DNA of 64,000 nt from Rhodospirillales bacterium (GCA_020638155.1 JACKJB010000001.1:248001-312000), one strand, 5' to 3'; shown: positions 50,575-60,343, numbered from the stretch's first letter. Translations and numbers: made by a program. The notes: generated from the letters alone by a model not told the origin.

Positions 50575-50678
50575 ATCCTGCCCCTGTCGCCCCTGTGTTA
50601 TGGCCTCTTCAGCGCTATTGCGCAACAGGAAAATCAGAGATATGCCGAGTAAATTTTTAGTATAAAAAGCTTGTTTTT

Positions 50679-53450
50679 TCAGTCTTGCAGGAAATTCTTT
50701 ATCTCCTTAATCGCGTCAGCAAGCCCAATCCGCTGTACCTCAACCCCTTCCGGGAACGCGCCGCACAGCCGGGTCGGCAGCATCGAATCCAGCATGACGA
50801 AAACACCGTGATCGCTGCTGCGCCGGACTAATCGCCCGTAAGCTTGCCGTAATTTCAGCCGGGTCATCAGCTCATCATAGCGCCGCCCGCCGAATGCATC
50901 GCGCCGGGCCTTGTGCAGGATCGTCGGGCGCGGCCATGGGACGCGGTCGTAAACCAGCAGGCGCAAAGATTCACCCGGCACATCGACCCCGTCGCGCACC
51001 GCATCCGTACCCAGCAGGCAGGCATGGATATCTTCGCGGAAAATATCGACCAGTGTGCCCGTATCCATTTCATCAAAATGCTGCGCGTAGAGCGCAAGTC
51101 CCTGCTGCTCCAGCGGTTCGGCAATAGCGCCGCGCACCGCGCGCAGGCGGCTGATCGCGGTGAACAGGCCGAGCGCGCCGCCGCCGGATGCTTTGAACAG
51201 TTCGCGGTAGGCGGCGGAAACCTGGTTTAAATCATCTTTGCGCACATCGTTGATGACAAAAATTTTCGTCTGGTCGGCGTAATTAAACGGCGATTGTTCG
51301 GCAAAGGCGACAGGGTCTTCATTTAAGAAATCGACGCCCGTGCGCTCCCGCGCGACGCGCCAGTTCTCCGCTTCGTCTTCTGTGCCGTCCCGCAGCGTTG
51401 CCGACGTAATAGCAATCCCGTGCGCGTGGGGTTTCAGCGCGGCGGCAAACGGTTTCATCGGGTCGATATAATGGCGGTACATGCCGATATCGATCGCCTT
51501 GCCTTCGATCCGCTCGATTTCCATCCAGTCGATAAAGCCTGCTGCCGGTTCTTTTTGTGCCAGAGTTTCCAGCATTGCAATCCACGATGCCACGTCATTT
51601 TCGCTGCGGCGGTCAAGTCCGGCGGCTACGGATTCAAGCCGTTTACGTGTATCGCTGTCCAGCGTTTCCGCCTGTTCGTTCAGCCGCTTTTTCAAACGGC
51701 CGGAGAGATCCCGCATCGGTTTTTGCAGCGCGCGCAGGCGGCTTTTTAACGTGCCCGCTGCGTCCTGCATGCCGTCGATCAGGGGCTGTGTATGTGTTTC
51801 AAGCGAATAGGGGCCGTCGCGTCCCTGTGCGCGGGCAAAAACCTGCTGATACACCAGCGCCAGGAACTTTTCCATCGGCCCGTCCGGTGCGCCATCTTTT
51901 AACCGCCGCGACCATCCTTGTGCGGGCAGGGACCGCGCTTCGTACAGGATCGCTTCCAGATCGGCACAGGCTTCGGCGTCACCGGCGATCAGGTCTTCGG
52001 CGCGGCGCTTTAACCCTCTTGCCCGGCTGCGTTTGCCGCCTTCCGCGCCGCGGATCCAGCGCCGCAGATCCTGCGTTTCCTTCGCCGTCAGATGCCCGGC
52101 AAAAGCGCTGTCGGCGGCGTCAAACAAATGGTGGCCTTCATCAAAGACATAGCGTTCAGGCAAACGGTCATTCGCTCCGGCCAGCGCCGTTTGAATCAGT
52201 ACCAGCGCATGGTTGGCGACGACGATTTCGGCATGCTGCGATTTGCGGATCGCTTTTTCAACGAAGCATTTGTGATAGTGATCGCAGGCCGAAAAGATAC
52301 ATTCCCCGCGCTTATCGGCAAGGCCCGCCGTGTATTGATAGCCCAGCAGCCCGGACAGCCAGCCGGGGAAATCACCGCCCTGCAAATCGCCGTCGCGGCT
52401 GGCTTCGGCCCAGCGGGCCATGATCCCGGCGGCGATCATCTGGCGCGTATCCTTGGCCAGCGCTGCGCCCGCAATTGTGTCTTCCATATTCAAAAGGCAC
52501 AGGTAATTTTCACGGCCTTTGCGGATGGTGACTTTCGCGTCTTTAACATCCGGGTGCGGGAACAGGCGGGTCAGTTCCTGATCGATCTGGCGCTGCAGGT
52601 TCTTGGTATATGTCGAAATCCACACCGTACCCTTATTCTTTTCCGCCCAGACACTGGCTGGGGACAGGTACCCCAGTGTTTTCCCAACCCCCGTTCCGGC
52701 TTCGGCGAGGACGATATGCGTTTTATGCTCATCCGCACGCGGCGCAAATGCCGCCGTCATTTTCGTTGCGTATTCTTCCTGTGCGTTCCGGCGCTCTGCG
52801 CCCGGTCCTAACATTTGTGCAAGGCGGGCACGGCTTTCTTCGCCCGTGACCGGGTGATGGGTTGGCGGCGGTTCCGGGGCTTGCTCGCTCCATTCCGGCA
52901 TATGTTTCCAGACATTCAGGGCAATCTTGCTCATGACGGGAAGGTCGGCATTATACTCTTCGCCCAGCGCGGCGCAGACATAAGGCGCCCACGGCCAGCC
53001 TTGTCCGTTTTGTCCCATCGCCTTGGCAATTTCCAGAGGACTGGCTTTTTTGTCCTTGCGCTCTTCTTTCTGGATGTCGGACAGCATCGCCTGCGCCGCT
53101 TCCATCAGTGCCAGCGGGTAATCCTCAAAATCCTGCGGCGTACTTAATCCTAATGCGCGGGCCAGGCCGACCGGGGTCGGGACGCAAAAAGCGGCCGGAT
53201 GGACAAAGGCAAACAGCTCCAGCAGGTCAAACGCCAGCAGATCCTGCGCCCCCAGCCTGTGACGGGTATAAGGCGCATGGCACACCATGACCGGCTTTTT
53301 GTGAATCATGGTCTGTGCCTGCGCATGCGGCAGGATTTTCACTTCCCCGTCCGTGGTCAGAATTGCGGCATGCTGCGTGTTCACCGCCAATATCGGGATA
53401 TCGGGCAGGGTGACCGCCGGGTAAGTCTGTGATGCCGCTTGTGTAACCAT
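50679..53450 (-). CDS. DinG/XPD-type ATP-dependent DNA helicase
   Basis: The 923-residue superfamily 2 protein has Walker A AEAGTGVGKTLGY with Lys257, the Q-like TYTKNLQRQIDQEL, a DEGH box in VFDEGHHLFDAAD near residue 437, and the C-terminal VRDGVDVPGESLRLLVYDRVPW and LRQAYGRLVRRSSD motifs. Four Cys between the Walker boxes (NYLCLLN, GECIFSACDHYHKC) fit the iron-sulfur cluster of XPD/DinG enzymes. The N-terminal 220 residues, with MVTQAASQTYPAVTLPDIPI, are extra and of unknown fold. It leads the pab genes on the same strand; the relation to folate synthesis is probably positional only. Confidence 0.88.
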   Translation of the reverse strand: MVTQAASQTYPAVTLPDIPILAVNTQHAAILTTDGEVKILPHAQAQTMIHKKPVMVCHAPYTRHRLGAQDLLAFDLLELFAFVHPAAFCVPTPVGLARALGLSTPQDFEDYPLALMEAAQAMLSDIQKEERKDKKASPLEIAKAMGQNGQGWPWAPYVCAALGEEYNADLPVMSKIALNVWKHMPEWSEQAPEPPPTHHPVTGEESRARLAQMLGPGAERRNAQEEYATKMTAAFAPRADEHKTHIVLAEAGTGVGKTLGYLSPASVWAEKNKGTVWISTYTKNLQRQIDQELTRLFPHPDVKDAKVTIRKGRENYLCLLNMEDTIAGAALAKDTRQMIAAGIMARWAEASRDGDLQGGDFPGWLSGLLGYQYTAGLADKRGECIFSACDHYHKCFVEKAIRKSQHAEIVVANHALVLIQTALAGANDRLPERYVFDEGHHLFDAADSAFAGHLTAKETQDLRRWIRGAEGGKRSRARGLKRRAEDLIAGDAEACADLEAILYEARSLPAQGWSRRLKDGAPDGPMEKFLALVYQQVFARAQGRDGPYSLETHTQPLIDGMQDAAGTLKSRLRALQKPMRDLSGRLKKRLNEQAETLDSDTRKRLESVAAGLDRRSENDVASWIAMLETLAQKEPAAGFIDWMEIERIEGKAIDIGMYRHYIDPMKPFAAALKPHAHGIAITSATLRDGTEDEAENWRVARERTGVDFLNEDPVAFAEQSPFNYADQTKIFVINDVRKDDLNQVSAAYRELFKASGGGALGLFTAISRLRAVRGAIAEPLEQQGLALYAQHFDEMDTGTLVDIFREDIHACLLGTDAVRDGVDVPGESLRLLVYDRVPWPRPTILHKARRDAFGGRRYDELMTRLKLRQAYGRLVRRSSDHGVFVMLDSMLPTRLCGAFPEGVEVQRIGLADAIKEIKNFLQD

Positions 53451-53579
53451 GGTTCCAGCCTAGCACTGATAGCAGCAGGGAAGAAAGCGGCTGTGCAGCT
53501 TAAGTCCCATAAAATTTGCCCCGCCTTTAAAGTTATGTTAATTATTGTGCCGTTTTAAAGAAGTGCCGTGAGGGAACGC

Positions 53580-53966
53580 ATGAATAAATTAATTGAAATG
53601 TTGCGGGAAATATTCGGTTCAGCCGTTGAAGACAGTACCCGGCATGTTGAGCAGAAAACCATGCTGGATTTAACAGCCGGTCTTGGCGCAACCACTGACC
53701 TGTTTCACAAAATGGAAGAAAAAGGATGGACGATCACAGAATGTGCCGCACCGGTTATCATGCCTTCCGTTAACACTGGTATATTGCTGCGTGGTGCCGA
53801 TGAGGCGTCAATTTACGTGTATTTTAACGCCGAAAAAGACGGGCAGAAACAAGGCAGCATTTCGTGGTATCGCGATTTATGCGATGTCCTCGGTTATGAC
53901 CGTTCTTCCATTCCTGATCGTGATGTCCGCGAAGCCGGCATTAGTTTTGGCGGTTTTTCGCTGTAG
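53580..53966 (+). CDS. Small hypothetical protein, 128 aa
   Basis: The ATG at 53580 follows GAGGGAACGC; an earlier in-frame GTG at 53568 overlaps that site. The product is soluble and acidic, with an N-terminal helix (NKLIEMLREIFGSAVED) and later beta-type segments (GILLRGADEASIYVYF). It does not match any family I know. It is divergent from the helicase gene and convergent with mscS, with four bases between stops. Confidence 0.65.
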   Translation: MNKLIEMLREIFGSAVEDSTRHVEQKTMLDLTAGLGATTDLFHKMEEKGWTITECAAPVIMPSVNTGILLRGADEASIYVYFNAEKDGQKQGSISWYRDLCDVLGYDRSSIPDRDVREAGISFGGFSL

Positions 53967-53970
53967 TGTT

Positions 53971-55155
53971 CTAAGCCGCCTTTTTAGACGCGCTTTTCTT
54001 ACCTTCCGGTGGGCGGAACATTTCCGGGGCATCGCCACCGTTTTGCGGCCACTGTTCGACGTAAATAGATTGTGACGGGAAGGCAAAAGCGGTCTTGGCT
54101 TTTTCCGTGACGATTTCTTTAAGCTTAAAGGCAAACTCTTCCTTGATCTCCAACCACTCTCCCCAGACGGTCGTTTTGGTGAAGCAGTAGATCATAATGT
54201 CGATGGATGATGCCCCGAAACTATCGACCCGGACGAAGCAGGGGACCGACCCGTCGGTATCAAACGCATCGTTGTTGTTGATGTAATCGAGGATTTCATC
54301 GCGGATGATCTTTAGCTGATCGACCGTGGTGCGGTATTCCACCCCGATCATCCAGTAAATCCGGCGGTGGGTCATGCGGGTGAAATTGGTCACGGCGGCA
54401 TCGGATAGCTGCGCGTTCGGCACGTGTACCGGGGCTTTGTCAAAGCGGCGGACCTTGGTGGAGCGGAAGCCGATATCTTCAACCGTGCCTTCGACGACGC
54501 CGTCAACCTTGATCCAGTCGCCGGGATAAAAGCGCTTTTCGGCAATGATGGTCAGTCCGCCGATCAGGTTCTTGAACAAATCCTGCGCCCCCAGGGCAAC
54601 CGCCGCGCCAAACAGACCCAGTCCGGCCAGCAGCGGGCCGACCTCGATGCCCCAGATTTCCAGGATCACCGCGCCGCCAATAAAGACCACCAGCACTTTA
54701 AGCACCTTGAACAGCCACCGCACCATCGTCCCGGTCAGCAGCTTTTCAAGCCCGCGCATTAAATGGCTCATCGGTTCCAGCGCCCGGTGGATCGCCCAGA
54801 AAATCGTAAAGGCTATCATCGTACGCATCAGCTTCTGGAAGAATCCGTTCAGGATGTCATCCAGCCCGGCGTATTGCGCGGCAAAGAACACGCCCATAAT
54901 GACCGGGATAAACCGGATCGGCGGGATCAGGGCATCGATGATCTTATCGTCAACCTTGGTATCTGTTCGGCTGGCCCAGGCATGCAGCTTGGTGAGCACA
55001 TATTTGCTGAACAGGCCGCGGATTAGCAGGAAACCGCCGAAAATAGCCAAAGCGATAATAATCTTGCTGATGTCTACGCCCATGAAGCCATGTTCCCAGA
55101 CATCCAGCGTTTCCGCCCATAGATCGTTGATCGACTTGATTTCCCGGTCTGCCAT
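53971..55155 (-). CDS. MscS-type mechanosensitive channel
   Basis: The 394-residue protein has four or five N-terminal membrane segments (IIIALAIFGGFLLIRGL, VVFIGGAVILEIWG), then the pore-lining helix region LLAGLGLFGAAVALGAQDLF, the beta-domain start KNLIGGLTIIAEKRFYPGDWI, and GTVEDIGFRSTKVRRFD, all typical of MscS channels. It releases solutes on osmotic down-shock. The C-terminal tail is basic. AGGAG precedes the ATG at a long spacing. Confidence 0.93.
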   Translation of the reverse strand: MADREIKSINDLWAETLDVWEHGFMGVDISKIIIALAIFGGFLLIRGLFSKYVLTKLHAWASRTDTKVDDKIIDALIPPIRFIPVIMGVFFAAQYAGLDDILNGFFQKLMRTMIAFTIFWAIHRALEPMSHLMRGLEKLLTGTMVRWLFKVLKVLVVFIGGAVILEIWGIEVGPLLAGLGLFGAAVALGAQDLFKNLIGGLTIIAEKRFYPGDWIKVDGVVEGTVEDIGFRSTKVRRFDKAPVHVPNAQLSDAAVTNFTRMTHRRIYWMIGVEYRTTVDQLKIIRDEILDYINNNDAFDTDGSVPCFVRVDSFGASSIDIMIYCFTKTTVWGEWLEIKEEFAFKLKEIVTEKAKTAFAFPSQSIYVEQWPQNGGDAPEMFRPPEGKKSASKKAA

Positions 55156-55301
55156 TCGCGTGTCCTTGCTCCTAAGGATAAATCTACAGGCAGGATAGCA
55201 AGATTAGACGGCCTTGCAACCCTTCGTGCACCGGAGAAAAAACTTGCGATTGTTTCCATAATTTAATATAAAAAGGGGAGCAGCGATATGGAGCTAATAT
55301 T

Positions 55302-56093
55302 ATGGACCTTTTAAATCGTGTCCTAAAAACCTTGGACGAAAACAGTTTGACTGCAAAAGTACGCCGGTTTTTTACCGCTCCTGATGATGCGCGGGGCATT
55401 TTTGCGCGCGCTGCAGCACTGCAAAAAGATCATAAAGACCAAGGCCATAATATTGCGGCTGAAAAAAGCGCGGGCTTACTTGCCTATAGTTTAAGCGATT
55501 TTCGCCGCCAGGTTTTAGAAAAGGCGTTACCCTCCAAAGAAAAAGACCATGGCAGGCTCAAAGATTATGCAGATGCCGGACGCGGACCAAAGGCCGTTTG
55601 GGATCTGGTTGCGCATAACCATTTGAGTCAGAGTTTTTATATTCCTTCGTTGCCTCTGGATATTGAGAATAATGTCAGCCGGGTAGAGCTGGGGCGCGAG
55701 GTTGCCGATGCTTTGGTAAAAGAATTAAAAGTGCAATATCCCGCATTCTGGGAAGGGTTGCAGACGCTCTTTGATTATTGTGAGAAAAACGATATGGCGA
55801 TCGCTTTCAGCTATCCGCAAAAAACAGATGCGGTTCCTGAGGAATACAAGGCCCTTGTCCCCGAAAGGCTGCAGGATGAAGATATCTTCTGGAAGATGGA
55901 TATCACGGTTTCTCCGCTTGATCCCCATTACCGTCCGTTGACCGTTGGGCGGCTGAAGATGCCGGAAGTGCCCGGCCTTGAACTACGCCAGCCCCAGCCG
56001 GAAGAGGCGTGGTTCAGTAACGAGATGTGTGCGAACCTGCAATCGGATACGGTTTTTGGCCGCTTTTTAGCTGTGCGGCGCTACGATCTTTAA
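55302..56093 (+). CDS. Hypothetical protein, 263 aa
   Basis: GGAG lies eight bases before the ATG at 55302. The product is soluble and helical in its first half (RAAALQKDHKDQGHNIAAEKSAG), with later mixed segments including FAFSYPQ-like and ITVSPLDPHYRPLTVGRLK. I recognise no family or catalytic motif. It stands 15 bases before the DksA-like gene and may be co-transcribed with it and with the LysE gene. Confidence 0.7.
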   Translation: MDLLNRVLKTLDENSLTAKVRRFFTAPDDARGIFARAAALQKDHKDQGHNIAAEKSAGLLAYSLSDFRRQVLEKALPSKEKDHGRLKDYADAGRGPKAVWDLVAHNHLSQSFYIPSLPLDIENNVSRVELGREVADALVKELKVQYPAFWEGLQTLFDYCEKNDMAIAFSYPQKTDAVPEEYKALVPERLQDEDIFWKMDITVSPLDPHYRPLTVGRLKMPEVPGLELRQPQPEEAWFSNEMCANLQSDTVFGRFLAVRRYDL

Positions 56094-56108
56094 GCTATCA
56101 TCTACATT

Positions 56109-56462
56109 ATGACGGACCGGACAGACATCAATATCGATGCCTTGCGGCAGCTATTGCTCGCACGGCGCGCTGACCTTGAAGCGCATAGCAAAGGCAGTGC
56201 GGAAAGCCGCGATGCGGTCGAACTTGATCAGACCCGGCAAGGCCGCCTGTCACGGCAGGACGCCTTGATGCAGCAGGAAATGGCCAAGGAAACAGAGCGC
56301 CGCCGCCAGTTGGATATCCAGCGGATCGGTGCGGCGCTGGGGCGTATGGAGTGCGGTGATTACGGCTACTGTGCTCGCTGCGATGAACCGATTGCCGCGA
56401 AAAGGCTGGAACTTGACCCGGCGCTGGCGACCTGTATTAATTGTGCGGAAAAGGGAAGCTGA
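56109..56462 (+). CDS. TraR/DksA-family zinc-finger protein
   Basis: The 117-residue protein has an N-terminal helical hairpin and a C-terminal C4 zinc finger: CARCDEPIAAKRLELDPALATCINC, preceded by IGAALGRMECGDYGYC. DksA proteins bind RNA polymerase through its secondary channel; short TraR-type members act similarly. The acidic tip residues of DksA (Asp-x-x-Asp-Ala) are not obvious: the tip region reads ESRDAVELDQTRQGRLSRQDA. The LysE gene starts two bases after its stop. Confidence 0.88.
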   Translation: MTDRTDINIDALRQLLLARRADLEAHSKGSAESRDAVELDQTRQGRLSRQDALMQQEMAKETERRRQLDIQRIGAALGRMECGDYGYCARCDEPIAAKRLELDPALATCINCAEKGS

Positions 56463-56464
56463 TT

Positions 56465-57100
56465 ATGGATCAAATTCTGGGACTTTTACTGGTCTACGCT
56501 GTTTTTATCGGGGCGCTGGCATCGCCGGGACCGGATTTGCTGATTACCATGCGCAATGCGCTTGGTTACTCTGCGCGGGCCGGTGTCTTTACGGCGCTGG
56601 GGATCGCGGTCGCCCTGATCATTCATATGAGCTATTGCGTGGCCGGGATCGGGCTGGTGATTTCGCAGTCCATTATCCTGTTTAACTTGATTAAATGGTT
56701 GGGGGCGGCGTATCTCATATATATTGGTGTCCACGCCCTGCGCTCCAAAGGGGCTTCGTTAAAGGCTGAAGAGATCACCGGTGATTTGAAGACAAAAGTG
56801 AAAACTGATAAGGCTGCATTTATCAGCGGCTTTATCACCAACCTGTTTAACCCCAAAGCAACGATGTTCTTTCTGGCCCTGTTTAGCCAGATGATTGACC
56901 CGGCTTTGCCGTTGTCGATCACTGTTGCTTTTTGTGCCGCCTGTATCGTTACGGCGTTTACTTGGTTTTCGGCGGTGTCGTTTGTGCTGTCTGTGCCGGT
57001 GGCGCGCCGTGGTTACGCTCGTGCTTCAAAATGGATCGACAGGGTATTCGGTGCCTTTTTTGTGGCGCTGGGGGTCAAGCTGGCTTTTGCGAAGGCTTAG
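56465..57100 (+). CDS. LysE-family amino-acid exporter
   Basis: The 211-residue membrane protein matches the LysE/RhtB family (about 205 residues, five to six membrane helices). It has PGPDLLITMRNALGYSARAGVFTALGI, GAAYLIYIGVHALRSK, and INLFNPKATMFF-like FITNLFNPKATMFFLALF. ATG 56465 is preferred over the open frame at 56441, which overlaps the zinc-finger gene. Its stop overlaps the convergent gene by four bases. The substrate is unknown. Confidence 0.92.
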   Translation: MDQILGLLLVYAVFIGALASPGPDLLITMRNALGYSARAGVFTALGIAVALIIHMSYCVAGIGLVISQSIILFNLIKWLGAAYLIYIGVHALRSKGASLKAEEITGDLKTKVKTDKAAFISGFITNLFNPKATMFFLALFSQMIDPALPLSITVAFCAACIVTAFTWFSAVSFVLSVPVARRGYARASKWIDRVFGAFFVALGVKLAFAKA

Positions 57101-57765
57101 CGCTTAATCAAAACCTGATAATAGGTGAAATCGCGGTCCCCGGACGTGTCTTCGAAACACCCGGATTCTGCGCCGCTCATGTTGCCGATATCGGCAGTGT
57201 TGGCAAAGGATCCGGTAAAGGCTGTCTGGTCGAATCCCGCATCGGTCGGTGTTCCGGCGATCCGCAGCATTGTGTTGATCTGGGTGCATAAATTTTCTTT
57301 CAGGTAGCCCAGATACATAATCAGATCGGCATTGGCGCTGCGGACGCCGATCACGTCATTGGTGCCGGAAAATTCCCATTCGCCGTATCGCGCATCGCCG
57401 CTATGGGTCGAATCCAGCCAGCTCGGGTTCGGTGTGCGGTAGGCCGCGCCGCCGCCGCTGCTGCTGAAAACCATGCAATCAAAACACGTGCCGTTGCTGT
57501 AATCGACTGAAGTGGACGTATTGACGAAACTGATATTGTTTTCGCTAATGCCCTGTAACTTCAGGCTGTTTACAGCTTCGCGGATGCTGGCGCTGTGGCG
57601 CATGATATCGCTGGCGTCGATGCGGAAGCGCTCGATATTGGCGTTCTGTTCCGTGGTGTCGCTCGATTTGGAGATTGTCGCCGTCAGGGCCGCCAGCAGG
57701 GCAATCGCCAGCAGGATAAACCATAGGACATTTCCGCTCTCATTTTGACGATTTTTGTTCATCAT
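57097..57765 (-). CDS. Hypothetical protein with an N-terminal membrane anchor, 222 aa
   Basis: Residues about 12-30 (GNVLWFILLAIALLAALTA) form a single membrane helix after a short polar start, leaving a periplasmic domain of about 190 residues. The layout resembles pilin-like or TadE-like proteins, but I do not see a prepilin peptidase site (no Gly-Phe-Thr-Leu). The outside part has Cys pairs (GTCFDCMVF, ENLCTQ, ESGCFE) and Asn/Ser-rich stretches. No family is assigned. Confidence 0.68.
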   Translation of the reverse strand: MMNKNRQNESGNVLWFILLAIALLAALTATISKSSDTTEQNANIERFRIDASDIMRHSASIREAVNSLKLQGISENNISFVNTSTSVDYSNGTCFDCMVFSSSGGGAAYRTPNPSWLDSTHSGDARYGEWEFSGTNDVIGVRSANADLIMYLGYLKENLCTQINTMLRIAGTPTDAGFDQTAFTGSFANTADIGNMSGAESGCFEDTSGDRDFTYYQVLIKR

Positions 57766-57808
57766 TTTATTCTAGCACAGGGTTTTTCATGACGTTACTC
57801 TCTATTTT

Positions 57809-57885
57809 GTCATCCCGAACGTATGTGAGGGATCTTCGTATTTGGCTTGCCGGGTAAGATTCCTCCGCTTCGCGTTCGGAATGAC
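57809..57885. repeat. Palindromic repeat, GTCAT...ATGAC family
   Basis: Begins GTCATCCCGAACGTATGTGAGGGATCT and ends GCGTTCGGAATGAC. The first 27 bases are nearly those of the copy at 44651; the middle differs. It fills the gap before lysS. Confidence 0.8.
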
Positions 57886-57980
57886 ATGCACGGAAAAAGT
57901 CTGATTCGTGTTAAAAACATTGAAATTTCAGGGCATTCTCTGATAAATAATCCTGTTGAATAACTTACAGGAATGGAACC

Positions 57981-59486
57981 ATGGCGCAACAGGAAAAACA
58001 GGATCAGGCAACCGAAACCGGACAGGCAGAACTGCGGAAGATCCGTCAGGATAAGCGTGATGCCCTGAAGCAGGCCGGGCACAACCCGTATCCGTATAAA
58101 TTTACGCCGAGCCATAAAGCCGCCGCGTTGCAGGACCAGTATAAAGATCTTGCCGACGGTACCGAAACCGAAGACCGCGTGGCTGTCGCCGGGCGGATCA
58201 TGGCGATGCGCAATAACGGCATGTTCATCGATTTGCAGGATACCAGCGGGAAAATCCAGGTTTTTTGTCACAAGGATTCCATGGCCGAAGACCAGCTTGC
58301 CAAGCTCGCCTTTTTTGATATTGGTGATATCGTTGGCGGGGAAGGCACGATCCGCCGGACGCCGCGGGGCGAGTTGTCCGTTCGTCTGGATCAAATCGAC
58401 ATGCTGTCCAAATCGATGTTGCCGCTGCCGGAGAAATATCACGGCCTGACCGATATCGAAACGCGTTACCGTCAGCGTTATGTTGACCTGATTATGAACG
58501 AGCAAAGCCGCGATACGTTGCGGGTGCGCTCAAAGATCGTGTCGCTGATCCGCCGTCATATGGATGATATGGGCGCGCTCGAAGTTGAAACGCCGATCCT
58601 GCACCCGATTATGGGCGGGGCGACGGCTAAGCCGTTTGTGACGCACCACAATGCGCTGGATACCGACTTTTACCTGCGGGTTGCGCCGGAGCTTTATTTG
58701 AAGCGCCTGATCGCCGGCGGGCTTGCGGATGATGTCTATGAAATCGGACGGCTGTTTCGTAACGAAGGCATCTCGCCGAAACATAATCCCGAATTTACGA
58801 CGATCGAAGGGTATCACGCTTACAAAGATTACCATGACATGATGGACATGGTCGAAGGCGTGGTGCAGATGCTGGTCAAGGAAATTCACGGCAGCCTCAA
58901 AGTCGCGTACGGCGATTACGAGATTGACTTCTCCGGCCCGTGGCCGCGCAAGTCGATGATTGAGCTGGTTGCCGAGGAATCCAAAATTGACTTCCTGCAA
59001 TTCGAAACGGCAGAAGAAGCCCGTACCGCAGCCGAAGATTTAGGTATTTCCACTGATCCGAAATCAAACTGGGGCCAGGTCGTCGAAGCCGTCTTTGAAG
59101 AGCTGGTCGAACCGAAGCTGATCCAGCCAATGCATGTGACCGATCACCCGCTGGATATTTCTCCGCTGGCGAAAGTGCACCGCGATAATCCGCGCCTGGT
59201 CGAACGGTTTGAGACCTTCATCAATACGTGGGAAATCGCCAACGCCTTTTCCGAGCTGAACGACCCGGCGGTACAGCGCGAGCGTTTCGCCGATCAGGTC
59301 GCCGCCCGCGAAGCCGGGGACGAAGAAGCGCAGATGCTTGACGAAGATTTCGTTACTGCGCTGGAATACGGCCTGCCGCCGACAGGGGGCTGGGGTATGG
59401 GGATTGACCGTCTGGTGATGATCCTGACCAATTCGTCGAACATCCGCGATGTGATCTGCTTCCCGACCTTGAAGCCGAAGAAGTAA
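57981..59486 (+). CDS. lysS: Lysyl-tRNA synthetase, class II
   Basis: Charges tRNA-Lys. The 501 residues match class II LysRS (E. coli about 505). Marks are the OB-fold start (VAGRIMAMRNNGMFIDLQDTSG), motif 2 in LFRNEGISPKHNPEFTTIE, the conserved ADLQRHMDD-like helix, and motif 3 with GLPPTGGWGMGIDRLVMIL. CAGGAATGGAACC precedes the ATG. A repeat follows the stop. Confidence 0.97.
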   Translation: MAQQEKQDQATETGQAELRKIRQDKRDALKQAGHNPYPYKFTPSHKAAALQDQYKDLADGTETEDRVAVAGRIMAMRNNGMFIDLQDTSGKIQVFCHKDSMAEDQLAKLAFFDIGDIVGGEGTIRRTPRGELSVRLDQIDMLSKSMLPLPEKYHGLTDIETRYRQRYVDLIMNEQSRDTLRVRSKIVSLIRRHMDDMGALEVETPILHPIMGGATAKPFVTHHNALDTDFYLRVAPELYLKRLIAGGLADDVYEIGRLFRNEGISPKHNPEFTTIEGYHAYKDYHDMMDMVEGVVQMLVKEIHGSLKVAYGDYEIDFSGPWPRKSMIELVAEESKIDFLQFETAEEARTAAEDLGISTDPKSNWGQVVEAVFEELVEPKLIQPMHVTDHPLDISPLAKVHRDNPRLVERFETFINTWEIANAFSELNDPAVQRERFADQVAAREAGDEEAQMLDEDFVTALEYGLPPTGGWGMGIDRLVMILTNSSNIRDVICFPTLKPKK

Positions 59487-59497
59487 TACTACGGTCC

Positions 59498-59587
59498 GTC
59501 ATTGCGAGCGCAGCGAAGCAATCCAGAGTCTTTCCATTTGGCGCTAATGTTCTGGATTGCTTCGTCGCTGACGCTTCTCGCAATGAC
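59498..59587. repeat. Palindromic repeat, GTCATTGCGAG family
   Basis: The arms GTCATTGCGAGCGCAGCGAAGCAATCCAGA and TCTGGATTGCTTCG...TCTCGCAATGAC fold back on each other with some mismatches. It lies after lysS. Copies or parts stand at 60306 and 63888. Confidence 0.85.
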
Positions 59588-59592
59588 GAACT

Positions 59593-60279
59593 CTATTCAT
59601 TTATCTGCTCAAAACTAAATCCGGCTCTTGGAAAATCAAAGCCCTCGCGGTCGTAATCTTTATCGCCCTTGTTCAATGAGACGCCGGGGGTCCAGTATGT
59701 CACAATCTTGCTCATCTCCGGGCGCGGGCGTTCTTCTGGCGGACTGTCCGGGGTGCCGATATAAATAAGTCCGGCGATATGATCGCGGGCATCCAGCCCG
59801 ATCCCGGCCTTAAACGTGTCATCATAAGAGTACCATTCCGTTAGCCAGTTACTGCCGAACCCCATCGCGCCTGCGGCCAGGCACAGATTGTAGCAGACCG
59901 CGCCCGCCGACAGGATTTGCTCCCATGCCGGGTGCTTGCCGGGACGGAGGCGGCTGATGACACCAACGACGACCGGGGCGCGCATAAGCCTGTTTCGCTC
60001 CAGATCACATTTGGCTTCCGCGGCTTGCGGATCCTGCTTCTTTAACGCTTCAAGGATCAAATCGCCAGCCTGCTGCCTTGCTTGCCCGGAAAACACAATA
60101 AAGTGCCACGGGAACAGTTTGCCGTGATCCGGTATGCGGGCGGCAGTTTCCAGCATCACCGCAAGCTGCGCGTCATCCGGTCCCGGCCCGCCGAGCTGCT
60201 TGATCGGTATACTGCGGCGAGCGCGCAGGTAATCGAGCATTTCAGGGCAGTCTTTTGCGGCAATAATCTTCGTATTCAT
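59593..60279 (-). CDS. Nitroreductase-family protein
   Basis: The 228-residue FMN-dependent oxidoreductase has RRSIPIKQL near the start, AARIPDHGKLFPWHFIVF, and the later GFGSNWLTEWY and GLIYIGTPD blocks of the NfsB/nitroreductase fold. AAGGAATATCACC precedes the ATG. The physiological substrate cannot be told from sequence. Repeats lie on both sides of the gene. Confidence 0.88.
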   Translation of the reverse strand: MNTKIIAAKDCPEMLDYLRARRSIPIKQLGGPGPDDAQLAVMLETAARIPDHGKLFPWHFIVFSGQARQQAGDLILEALKKQDPQAAEAKCDLERNRLMRAPVVVGVISRLRPGKHPAWEQILSAGAVCYNLCLAAGAMGFGSNWLTEWYSYDDTFKAGIGLDARDHIAGLIYIGTPDSPPEERPRPEMSKIVTYWTPGVSLNKGDKDYDREGFDFPRAGFSFEQINE

Positions 60280-60305
60280 GGTGATATTCCTTTTTTGCTA
60301 ACAAT

Positions 60306-60333
60306 GTCATTGCCCGCGAAGCGAAGCAATGAC
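60306..60333. repeat. Short palindrome, GTCATTGCCCG...GCAATGAC
   Basis: A 28-base mini-version of the GTCATTGCGAG family, just upstream of the nitroreductase gene start on its promoter side. Confidence 0.7.
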
Positions 60334-60343
60334 GAAAACCAAT

